64,000 nucleotides of DNA from the NCBI GenBank assembly GCA_051877895.1, contig JBJEJI010000070.1, positions 46,323-110,322 on the forward strand, read 5' to 3'. Below are positions 8,643-17,100 of the stretch, one piece after another. This DNA comes from UBA3775 sp051877895. Lineage in GTDB: Bacteria; Bacillota; Clostridia; Lachnospirales; Lachnospiraceae. Made by a program: the position numbers and the translations under genes. Within the stretch, counting starts at the first letter, position 1. Each line of letters begins with the position of its first letter. The notes under the pieces were generated by a model. It searched no databases. It was not told where the DNA came from and saw only the letters and a program-made list of their open reading frames with translations.

Positions 8643-9235
8643 TCATCAATTTCCAATATGTAACTTTTGAAACCGTTGATTACAACGGTTTCTTTGTATT
8701 TATAGGTTCTTTTATACTGCCTTCCGTAATTTAAATGAATATGACCATGGATAAAATATCCGGGGCTGTATTTATCTATCAAATCAACAAAAGCTTTAAA
8801 ACCCTGATGAGGTAAATCTTCTCCGTCGGATAATCCTTTTGCAGGAGCATGAGTGAGCAGAATATCAAAGCCGCCGCATCGTTTTAATGGAAAATAAAGT
8901 TTCCGGATACGGCGTTCCATTTCTTTATCGGTATACTGATTTTCACCTTGTTTATAACGCATAGAACCCCCAAGTCCAAGAATGCGCAAACCCTTATAAT
9001 TAAAAATCTGATTTTCGATACAGATACATCCTTCGGGAGGTGTCTGATTGTAGCAGTCGTCATGATTTCCCCTTACATAGAGAACCGGTGCCTTGGCAAA
9101 TGTTACGATAAAAGATAAATATGCCGGAGGCAGGTCTCCACAGGAGAGTATAAGATCAAATTCATTTAACATGCCATCCTGATAATAATCCCAATATTTT
9201 TTATCAGGAGTATCTGATAGTATTAAAATACGCAC
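8639..9235 (-). CDS. metallophosphoesterase family protein
   Basis: A 198-residue calcineurin-like phosphoesterase. Recognisable motifs are SCGDLP (motif II), YVRGNHDD (motif III), LLTHAPAKG (motif IV) and FIHGHIHLNYG (motif V), which together bind two metal ions. Motif I, normally D-x-H, reads SDTPDK, so the usual first histidine ligand is missing. I believe this is shared by a clostridial subgroup, but that is recollection. The substrate is unknown; candidates include phosphodiesters such as cyclic nucleotides. The start is a GTG at 9235 with AAGGGG about 9 bases before it. It is convergent with queT and separated from the next minus-strand gene by 67 bases. Confidence 0.8.
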   Translation of the reverse strand: MRILILSDTPDKKYWDYYQDGMLNEFDLILSCGDLPPAYLSFIVTFAKAPVLYVRGNHDDCYNQTPPEGCICIENQIFNYKGLRILGLGGSMRYKQGENQYTDKEMERRIRKLYFPLKRCGGFDILLTHAPAKGLSDGEDLPHQGFKAFVDLIDKYSPGYFIHGHIHLNYGRQYKRTYKYKETVVINGFKSYILEIDD

Positions 9236-9302
9236 TTTAGTAAACCCCTTTTACATCTTATCTGTAAGTATACAACATGAAACACCGGAAATAAAGTAAC
9301 AA

Positions 9303-11207
9303 TTATTTACGTGTGTCCTCTGAAAATACACCTTGTACCTTTGTTAATTCCACGGTTTCATCTTTTACATCGTTTACTCCCGGAATAAATCCGTGAACGT
9401 TTTCGTACAACTTATCCATGGCAATTAACTTGTTATAATCCATTCCTTCACCTACATCAGCGGTTTCTCCGTTCTGAAATTCCAGCCGACCATAAAACGG
9501 ACGGAAATTAGATTTACTAATCTGGGTTTTTAAAAAACCTACCAGTTGTAAGGTGAGAGCAGGTACCTTGCCGGAATAAATAATGTCAACAGCTCCGCTG
9601 GACAAACCCCACCAGTAACCTAAAGACTGGGTGCCGATTGATGCTTCTTCAATTTTCCAGGAACCTCTTTTCACACTTTTAATAATGGATTCGTAGAGCT
9701 TGCCCCAGTCCCAAAGAGGAGCGGCAAGATTTACAGGAGGTTCTCCGTTTAAATATAAACCGAATTTTCTGGTTAAATGCTTTGGAGAAGACCAGTCAAG
9801 GTTACTTACAATGTCACAGCCTGATTCTTCAATGTCCTGATCCGGGTCTGAAAGTTTGACAGAAGTCCAGGACAGATATATTTCAGCATCCGGATTTACG
9901 GTTTTTGCACCTACGGCAAAGGCATTAATGGAAGCAACACTTCCATATACAGGATAATCGGCTATATATGCAATTTTATTTGTTTTTGTCATGGCTCCTG
10001 CAATGATACCAAGCAGATATTTGGACTCATAGGTTCTTAAATAATAGGTCCTCAGGTGCTTGGTAGAAGCGTTGAGGGAGCAGTTTAATATTTTGACTTC
10101 AGGATGAAGAATTGCTACTTTGGCACACGCTGCATTGTGCTGAGGTGAAGTGACAAAAATCATATCGTAGCCTTTGTGGCATATTTCTTCCAATGTGTCT
10201 TCACATTCTTCTATTGAAACGTTAAAATAAACCTCTGTTTCAATTTCATCCTTGAAAGCCTGATTTTCTACATACTGTCGTCCCAGTTCATGAGCATATA
10301 CCCATGCAGAATTCTCAATATTTCCGAGATGAACAAAGGCAATTTTCAATTTTTTGATTGCCTTTAATACATTAAGCATAACAGGTTTTGCACTGGTTGG
10401 ATGAGTTGAGAGGGCTACAGGTTCAGGCTGGGCATCCAGTTTAAATTCAGACCAGATTTTTGCCAGATCTGCTTTGATTTCGTTATTGGTTTTATTTTTT
10501 ACATCCTCAAAGCCCAGAAGGGTAACATAAGAAAGGAGAGCTTCGCCTACGGGCAGAGGCAGTTTATCGCCACCTTTGGCCAGATATTCCTTTTTAAATT
10601 TTGTATAGAGCGAGCGTACATCCATTCTGGTGTCTTCACTCCATACTTCGCTGTCGCCGGCTACCTGTTTGGCAAATTTGGCAAAAAGACCGGGTTTGGA
10701 AAAGTATATATAGTTTATTTCGCTTTTCTCATAAAAGTCCAGAAATTCGTAATAAAGGCTGACTTCCGGTGTATCGTCCTTTGCAGGAACCAGTCTTGTA
10801 ACCATTCCTTCGATTTCTACTGTATCCATGTATTTGGAAACAGATACTCTCTTGTTTCCTTCACGGATATAGAACCTGTTCATATATTCAAAGGCAATAA
10901 CGGGGTCACGCATGCCTTCCTCAATCATACTGTCATAAAGCACGCCCCATTTAATGGCGAATTCAGTATCTGCATCAAGGAGGGGCAGAAAGTCCCTGGT
11001 AAATGCATTGGAACGGTTTGCATTTACAGTCCCTACAATAAGTTCCGTTGGGATTGTTACAAGTCCCAGATTCTGGCGATTTACTATTTTTACATTTGCA
11101 GTAATATCATCCAGTACCGGAAGGTAGGGATTCTGCTTTTTGGAAACACAGGAAGAATAAACTTTTTCGCCTTTTTTCAGGGCCAATTTATATTCTTCAA
11201 TATTCAT
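9303..11207 (-). CDS. cytoplasmic BMP-family substrate-binding domain fused to N-terminal ParB-like domain
   Basis: A 634-residue protein. The C-terminal half (about residues 285-610) is a periplasmic-binding fold of the basic membrane protein/PnrA type (starts KLKIAFVHLGNIENSAW; includes GYDMIFVTSPQHN, YLLGIIAGAMTKTNKIAYI). Relatives bind nucleosides outside the cell. Here there is no signal peptide or lipobox, so the protein should be cytoplasmic. The N-terminal region carries a ParB/sulfiredoxin-like segment with YIREGNKRVSVSKYM at about residues 115-129. It may be a ligand-sensing regulator or an enzyme of nucleoside metabolism; neither is proved. The ATG at 11207 is preferred because GGAGG is 7 bases before it; the ATG at 11213 is too close. 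Monocistronic by context. Confidence 0.75.
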   Translation of the reverse strand: MNIEEYKLALKKGEKVYSSCVSKKQNPYLPVLDDITANVKIVNRQNLGLVTIPTELIVGTVNANRSNAFTRDFLPLLDADTEFAIKWGVLYDSMIEEGMRDPVIAFEYMNRFYIREGNKRVSVSKYMDTVEIEGMVTRLVPAKDDTPEVSLYYEFLDFYEKSEINYIYFSKPGLFAKFAKQVAGDSEVWSEDTRMDVRSLYTKFKKEYLAKGGDKLPLPVGEALLSYVTLLGFEDVKNKTNNEIKADLAKIWSEFKLDAQPEPVALSTHPTSAKPVMLNVLKAIKKLKIAFVHLGNIENSAWVYAHELGRQYVENQAFKDEIETEVYFNVSIEECEDTLEEICHKGYDMIFVTSPQHNAACAKVAILHPEVKILNCSLNASTKHLRTYYLRTYESKYLLGIIAGAMTKTNKIAYIADYPVYGSVASINAFAVGAKTVNPDAEIYLSWTSVKLSDPDQDIEESGCDIVSNLDWSSPKHLTRKFGLYLNGEPPVNLAAPLWDWGKLYESIIKSVKRGSWKIEEASIGTQSLGYWWGLSSGAVDIIYSGKVPALTLQLVGFLKTQISKSNFRPFYGRLEFQNGETADVGEGMDYNKLIAMDKLYENVHGFIPGVNDVKDETVELTKVQGVFSEDTRK

Positions 11208-11291
11208 AAACATACCTCCGTAATTCTACTCTCATCATTCCATATTTAAGCAAATTAGTCAAGATGTTTCTGGAAAATGAAAATATAACTA

Positions 11292-11320
11292 TTGAAAAAA
11301 GAAAATTTGTATCATATGAT
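11292..11320 (+). promoter_or_regulatory. sigma-A promoter of the histidine phosphatase gene, with palindrome
   Basis: TTGAAA at 11292-11297 and TATGAT at 11315-11320 are spaced by 17 bases, 30 bases before the start codon. The -10 box lies inside a perfect 12-base palindrome TATCATATGATA at 11310-11321, which could be an operator or chance in AT-rich DNA. Confidence 0.55.
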
Positions 11321-11350
11321 AAATTTATTGCATTATTTTGGAGGCTAATT

Positions 11351-12052
11351 ATGAAAATTATACTTGTGAGACATGCTGAACCGGATTATTCCATAGATTC
11401 TTTAACCAATAAAGGTTGGAAAGAGGCGGAAATTTTGTCTGAAAGAATACAAAAACTGGATGTAAAAAAATTTTACGTTTCTCCTTTAGGCAGGGCGAGA
11501 GCAACTGCTGAAACAGCACTTAAAGGAACAGGTATTGTCCCTGAGGTCTTAGACTGGGCAAGAGAATTTGAGGGCAGATGTGTTGACCCCAGAGATGGTC
11601 ATTTACGTCATTGTTGGGATCTCTATCCTGCTGACTGGACAAAATATCCGGAGATGTATGACAAAGATAACTGGGTAAATGCCCCTATTTACCGGAATAC
11701 TAATATAGCGGAAGAATATGAAAAAGTTAAGAAGGGACTTGATGCTCTGCTTTTGGAATATGGTTACCGGAGAGACGGAAATATATTCAGAATTGAAAAA
11801 TCCACCGAAGACACCATAGTCATTTTCTGTCACATGGCAGTTTCTTTGTTAATGATTGGATATCTGACCGGAATTGCAGCACCGCTTTTGTGGCATGGTT
11901 TTTTTGCGGCACCTTCCACTTTCTTTGAAATTGAGACCGAAGAAAGGGTGGATGATGTTGCTTATTTCAGAGTAAAATCTCTGGGAGATTATTCTCATCT
12001 GTACTCGGCAGGAGAACCATGCAGTGAATCCGGATTTAAGAAATATCAGTGA
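11351..12052 (+). CDS. histidine phosphatase family protein (phosphoglycerate mutase-like)
   Basis: A 233-residue member of the histidine phosphatase superfamily. The phospho-accepting motif is LVRHAEP with His8, SPLGRARATAE is the second family block, and the later catalytic histidine is His161 in IFCHMAVSLL. This branch includes phosphatases and cofactor-dependent mutases; the substrate cannot be told from sequence. The long insert with CWDLYPADWTKYPEMYD seems characteristic of a clostridial subgroup. The ATG at 11351 has GGAGG six bases upstream; the longer reading frame beginning at 11264 has no ribosome binding site. Only five bases separate its stop from the convergent moxR stop. Confidence 0.87.
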   Translation: MKIILVRHAEPDYSIDSLTNKGWKEAEILSERIQKLDVKKFYVSPLGRARATAETALKGTGIVPEVLDWAREFEGRCVDPRDGHLRHCWDLYPADWTKYPEMYDKDNWVNAPIYRNTNIAEEYEKVKKGLDALLLEYGYRRDGNIFRIEKSTEDTIVIFCHMAVSLLMIGYLTGIAAPLLWHGFFAAPSTFFEIETEERVDDVAYFRVKSLGDYSHLYSAGEPCSESGFKKYQ

Positions 12053-12057
12053 AATAA

Positions 12058-12996
12058 TTATTTCCAGTTTTCTGTAGGAACCGGAGTTCTGTCAAGAATT
12101 TTTATGAGAATTTCTTCTGCCAGTGAGGACTGCCATTTGGAACCCTTGGACAGCACCAGACGATGGGCATATACTTTAGGCACCAGAAATTTAACGTCCT
12201 CCGGCGTTATGAAATCACGGTCTTTAATGTAAGCATAGGCTTTTGAAGCATGAAGAAGACTGAGTGCTGCACGGGTGCTGGCTCCTACTGCGATTTCAGG
12301 CTGATTGTTTGTGGCATCGGTTATGTCGAGAATATACTTCTTCATTGCATCGGACACATAAACCTGTCCGGCTTCCTTCTGCATGGAAAGAACATCCTCT
12401 GTGCGGCATACCGGTTTAAGCTCTTCCAAAGGATTGTCACTGTTAAAACGGTCTAAGATGGACAGCATCTGGGAACGGGTGGGCTTTTCCATGGAAAGCT
12501 TTAACATGAAACGGTCAAGCTGTGCTTCAGGAAGAGGAAATGTACCTGAAGACTCAATAGGGTTTTCGGTAGCAATTACAAAGAATGTATCCGCAAGCTT
12601 GTGTGTGTGACCTTCAATTGTAATCTGCTTTTCTGCCATACATTCAAGCAGTGCAGACTGTGTACGGGGAGTGGCACGGTTGATTTCATCTCCTAAAAGA
12701 ATTCCTGCAAAAACAGGACCCGGACGGAAGATGAATTCCTCGGACTTTTTGTTGAAATAATAAATGCCGGTTATATCTGATGGAAGCAAATCCGGTGTAA
12801 ACTGTATACGGGAAAAATCTGCGTCAACAGAAGCGGCAAGTGCCTTTGCAAGCACTGTTTTACCGGTTCCCGGTACATCTTCAAGCAGACAGTGACCTCC
12901 GCATAATAATGCTGTCAACAGACAATCTGTTGTAGCTTCGTTTCCGATAATTACTTTTCCAATGTTTTCTTTTATTGCCTTTATCTTTAAATTCAT
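12058..12996 (-). CDS. MoxR-family AAA+ ATPase
   Basis: A 312-residue MoxR/RavA-type AAA+ ATPase. Walker A is VPGTGKT (residues 41-47) and Walker B is GDEINRA (103-109), followed by the family block PRTQSALLECMAEKQIT. Sensor residues lie in FFVIATENPIESSGTFPLPEAQLDRF. Such ATPases act as chaperones that remodel or insert cofactors into partner proteins, commonly a VWA or DUF58 protein encoded next door. No such partner is adjacent here; the upstream gene in the same direction is mraY-like, 31 bases away, so both probably share a transcript. AAGGAAAGGAAAT precedes the ATG. Confidence 0.9.
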   Translation of the reverse strand: MNLKIKAIKENIGKVIIGNEATTDCLLTALLCGGHCLLEDVPGTGKTVLAKALAASVDADFSRIQFTPDLLPSDITGIYYFNKKSEEFIFRPGPVFAGILLGDEINRATPRTQSALLECMAEKQITIEGHTHKLADTFFVIATENPIESSGTFPLPEAQLDRFMLKLSMEKPTRSQMLSILDRFNSDNPLEELKPVCRTEDVLSMQKEAGQVYVSDAMKKYILDITDATNNQPEIAVGASTRAALSLLHASKAYAYIKDRDFITPEDVKFLVPKVYAHRLVLSKGSKWQSSLAEEILIKILDRTPVPTENWK

Positions 12997-13027
12997 TGTA
13001 TTTCCTTTCCTTCTATCAGAACATTAA

Positions 13028-14002
13028 TCAAAACATTACAGCGTAAAGGTATGTCATGCATATAACTGCTGCAATAATGGTGAATCTGAAAACTGTCTGT
13101 GTATCAGACCAGCCGATATTTTTACGAACATGGTCGTGGAGTGGTGTTCTGGTGTTCTTTAAGATATGTATCTTTAAGAATCTTAAAAGGGCCACTTTGA
13201 TTAGTCCGAGTCCCCCGTCAACAATAAATACTAAAGCAAAAGGGATAAAAAGCAGTGGGCGCCCCGATTTTAATGCCAGCAGTGCTATGAAAAGACCGAT
13301 GGCACGGGAACCTGCATCTCCCATGAGAAGCTTGGAAGGGCTGGCATTGTACCACAGATATCCGATAATACACAGAATAAATGAAAGAATTACTGTGCAA
13401 TACAGAGTGTTGTGGCAGATATTGTTAAAGACGATATAGAAAGAGGTCAGAGTAACCAGTGAAAGTGTTCCTGATAAACCATCTACACCGTCTGTGCAGT
13501 TTACCACATTGATTGAAACCCAGATGAGAATAATTGCAAGAATTACAAAAAGTACAGGGTGGAGTTTAATCTCGGCACCTGTAAGTGCAATAACAAATCG
13601 TGGGGAGTTGAAATTAACGTAAGTAAGGGCACAAACCAGGGCAATAATAAAATCAATTAAGCCTTTTTTATATTCGCCCCATGGAGTTTTGGCAGCATCA
13701 TCCAGATAACCGGAAAGCATGGCGGCCAGAAGCATAATCATGTATATAATCAGCTCCTTGTCCACAGGTAAGAACAAAAGAACAACCAGAATGTGAACCA
13801 TTACAAAAATAATGCCGGCACCTCTTGGCTTGCCCTGTGACAAAGCTCCGTTTACCGCAAACTTTCTTCCGCCGTCAACCGGAAGCTGGGTTCTTAGTGC
13901 CTTCAGCAGAAAAATTGTCAGGATAAATGAAAAGACAAGACAGGCAAGAACAAAAAAACGCTCATAGCTGCCCTGAGCCGAATCAAGTAAGTAAGTAAGC
14001 AT
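13028..14002 (-). CDS. mraY: MraY-type phospho-N-acetylmuramoyl-pentapeptide transferase (GT4 family)
   Basis: A 324-residue protein with about ten membrane helices. The family transfers a phospho-sugar from a UDP-sugar to undecaprenyl phosphate. Key blocks are LSGYLDDAAK (the DD motif), NVVNCTDGVDGLSG (the NxxNxxDGxDGL catalytic segment), MGDAGSRAIG and TPLHDHVRKNIGWSDTQ. The last is closer to MraY (lipid I synthesis) than to WecA/TagO. It is not in a cell-wall (dcw) cluster, so it may be the only MraY of this genome or an accessory one. GGAGG lies four bases before the ATG. The promoter is divergent from purL. Confidence 0.8.
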   Translation of the reverse strand: MLTYLLDSAQGSYERFFVLACLVFSFILTIFLLKALRTQLPVDGGRKFAVNGALSQGKPRGAGIIFVMVHILVVLLFLPVDKELIIYMIMLLAAMLSGYLDDAAKTPWGEYKKGLIDFIIALVCALTYVNFNSPRFVIALTGAEIKLHPVLFVILAIILIWVSINVVNCTDGVDGLSGTLSLVTLTSFYIVFNNICHNTLYCTVILSFILCIIGYLWYNASPSKLLMGDAGSRAIGLFIALLALKSGRPLLFIPFALVFIVDGGLGLIKVALLRFLKIHILKNTRTPLHDHVRKNIGWSDTQTVFRFTIIAAVICMTYLYAVMF

Positions 14003-14062
14003 AGTTCCTCCAAAAAAAATGTATAAATATATGTAATTTTTTTAACATTTTACATCATATCT

Positions 14063-14092
14063 ATTATATTTACAAGTGTACACTTTCGACAA
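14063..14092 (-). promoter_or_regulatory. candidate promoter of mraY-moxR
   Basis: Read on the minus strand, TTGTCG (14092-14087) and TATAAT (14068-14063) are separated by 18 bases. It overlaps the purL promoter, so the two units probably compete or share a control site. Confidence 0.5.
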
Positions 14093-14097
14093 AGTGT
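14074..14097. promoter_or_regulatory. palindromic candidate operator between mraY and purL
   Basis: A perfect 12-base palindrome AAGTGTACACTT (14074-14085) is followed by an inverted pair ACACTTT (14080-14086)/AAAGTGT (14091-14097), giving three copies of the half-site AAGTGT or its complement within 24 bases. It covers the purL -35 region and the spacer of the divergent promoter. No regulator is known to me for exactly this sequence. Confidence 0.5.
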
Positions 14098-14105
14098 GGT
14101 ATACT
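14077..14105 (+). promoter_or_regulatory. candidate sigma-A promoter of purL
   Basis: TGTACA (14077-14082) and TATACT (14100-14105) with a 17-base spacer. The leader (about 14112-14182) contains a hairpin CCTGAA-TTTT-TTCAGG at 14140-14155, extended by CCGG/CCGG arms, of unknown role. Confidence 0.5.
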
Positions 14106-14182
14106 GTTACTGAATGTTTATTGAAACAGATTATCCGGTTCCTGAATTTTTTCAGGCCCGGAACAGATAAAGGAGATTTATT

Positions 14183-17100
14183 ATGAGCAAGGTTAGAAGA
14201 ATCTATGTTGAAAAGAAACCCCCTTATGCAGTGCGTGCGAAGGAACTGAAGGAGGAAATTTCCAGCTATCTGGGCATTAAGACGCTTACAGGCGTTCGTG
14301 TGTTTGTAAGATACGATGTGGAAAATGTGGACGATGAAACCTATAAAAAGGCAATCACCACCGTTTTCTCTGAACCTCCGGTTGATGATATCTATGAAGA
14401 AAACATCAATGGTACAGAAGGTGCGAAAGTTTTCTCTGTGGCATATCTTCCGGGTCAGTTTGACCAGAGAGCAGATTCTGCAGAGCAGTGTGTTCAGCTT
14501 TTAAACGAAAGCGTAAAGCCGGTTATCCGTTCCGCTACCACATATGTTCTTGAAGGAACAGTTACAGATGAAGAATTTGAGGCAATCAAAGCTTATTGTA
14601 TCAACCCGGTTGATTCTTCTCTGGTAGCAGAAGAGAAGCCTGACACACTTATTCAGCAGTTTGATGTTCCTGCAGACGTGGCAATCATTGAAGGCTTTAC
14701 GGCAATGGATGAAACCAGTCTGAAAGAACTTTATGATTCTTTGAATCTTGCAATGACATTCAGGGATTTCCTTTTTATTCAGGAGCATTTTAAGTGTGAG
14801 GAAAAAAGAGATCCTTCCATGACAGAAATCCGTGTATTGGATACATACTGGTCCGATCACTGCCGTCATACTACTTTCAGTACAGAATTAACAGACGTTC
14901 GTTTTGAGGATGGTTATTATCGTAAACCCATTGAAGACACATTCAATCAGTACAAGGCTGACAGACAGATTCTTTATAAAGACAGAAATGATAAGTTCAT
15001 CTGCCTTATGGATCTTGCAATTCTTGGCATGAAGAAACTTCGTGCAGAAGGCAGGCTTGAGGACATGGAGGTTTCGGACGAAATCAATGCATGCTCCATT
15101 ATAGTTCCTGTTGAAATAGAAAAAAATGGTGAGAAGATTACTGAAGAATGGCTTATCTTCTTCAAGAACGAAACTCACAATCATCCAACAGAAATCGAGC
15201 CTTTCGGTGGTGCAGCTACCTGTCTTGGTGGTGCAATCCGCGATCCGCTCAGTGGACGTGGTTATGTTTATCAGGCAATGCGTGTGACAGGTGCAGCCGA
15301 TCCTACAGCTTCCCTGAAAGATACTTTAGAGGGTAAGCTTCCTCAGAGAAAACTTACAACCGGTGCAGCAAAGGGCTACAGCTCTTACGGTAACCAGATT
15401 GGTCTTGCAACCGGACTTGTAGATGAAATCTATCATCCGAATTATGTTGCAAAGAGAATGGAAATCGGTGCGGTAATGGGTGCTGCTCCAAGAAGAAACG
15501 TAAAACGTGAAAATTCCGATCCGGGAGATGTTATCATTCTCATGGGTGGACGTACCGGACGTGACGGCTGCGGTGGAGCTACCGGGTCATCCAAGAAACA
15601 TACTACAGCATCCCTTACTTCCTGTGGTGCTGAGGTTCAGAAAGGTAATGCTCCTACAGAACGTAAACTGCAGAGACTTTTCCGCAGACCGGAAGTAAGC
15701 TCCCTTATTAAAAAATGTAACGACTTTGGTGCAGGCGGTGTCTCCGTTGCAATCGGTGAGCTTGCAGCAGGTCTTCATATTGATTTGGACAAGGTTCCTA
15801 AGAAATATGCCGGACTTGATGGTACAGAGCTAGCTATTTCCGAATCTCAGGAAAGAATGGCAGTTGTTGTAGATAAAAAAGATGTAGATGCAATGCTTGC
15901 TTTTGCAGAAGAGGAAAATCTTGAGGCGGTTGTTGTAGCAACCGTAACTGAAGATCCGAGACTTGTTATGCTGTGGAGAGGAAAAGAAATCGTAAACATC
16001 AGCAGAGCATTTCTTGATACCAACGGTGCACATCAGGAAACAACAGCAGTTGTTACGATGCCGGATGAAAACAGCAACTACTTTAAAACAGGTGCTGACT
16101 ATGTAGCAGCTTCAACTAAGAAGACCGGTGCAAACCAGGGTGCTGCAGAACTTTCACTTGATGATACACCTGAAAATAAAGAAAAAGCATGGCTGGCTGC
16201 GCTTTCCGATTTGAACAATTGTGGCAAAAAAGGGCTTGTTGAAATGTTCGACTCCTCCATTGGTGCTGCAACAGTAACAATGCCTTACGGCGGAACCTAC
16301 CAGCTTACACCAATTCAGACAATGACAGCTAAGCTTCCGATGTCTGAAGGCAACAGTGATGTTTGCACAATGATGAGTTACGGATATGATCCATATCTTT
16401 CAAGCTGGAGTCCGTATCACGGTGCAGTTTATGCAGTAATGGATTCTGTTGCAAAGATTGTAGCTGCAGGTGGTGATTACAAGAAGATTCGTTTTACCTT
16501 CCAGGAATATTTCAAGAGACTCGGAAATGATCCAAAGAGATGGGGCACACCGCTTTCTGCTCTTCTGGGTGCATACAGTGCTCAGGTTAATCTGGGTCTG
16601 CCAAGTATCGGTGGTAAGGATTCCATGTCAGGTTCCTTCAATGATATTGATGTACCTCCGACACTGGTATCCTTTGCAGTTGATGTTGCAAAAACAACAG
16701 ACATTGTAACTCCTGAATTTAAGAAAACAGATTCAACACTTATTGTGTTCAATATGCCAAAGGATGAATATGATCTTCCCGTTTATGCTTCCGCAATGGA
16801 AATGTATGACAGTGTAGCAGCTTATGAAAAAGAAGGAAAGATTATTTCCACCTATGCACTTGGCAGTAAGGGTATTCTGGATGCAGTAGCAAAAATGTCC
16901 TTCGGTAACAAGATTGGTGCTAAGATTTGTAAGAAGCTTACACTTAAAGAGGCAGTTGCACCACGTTTCGGTTCCATTATTGCAGAGGTTTGTGAAGCAG
17001 ATGCAGAAGCAATCCTTGCAGCATGTAAGTATGCTGAAAAGGTTGGACACACTACCGACAAGGGTACACTTGCATGGTGTGCAGGCGAGGGAAAAGAGTG

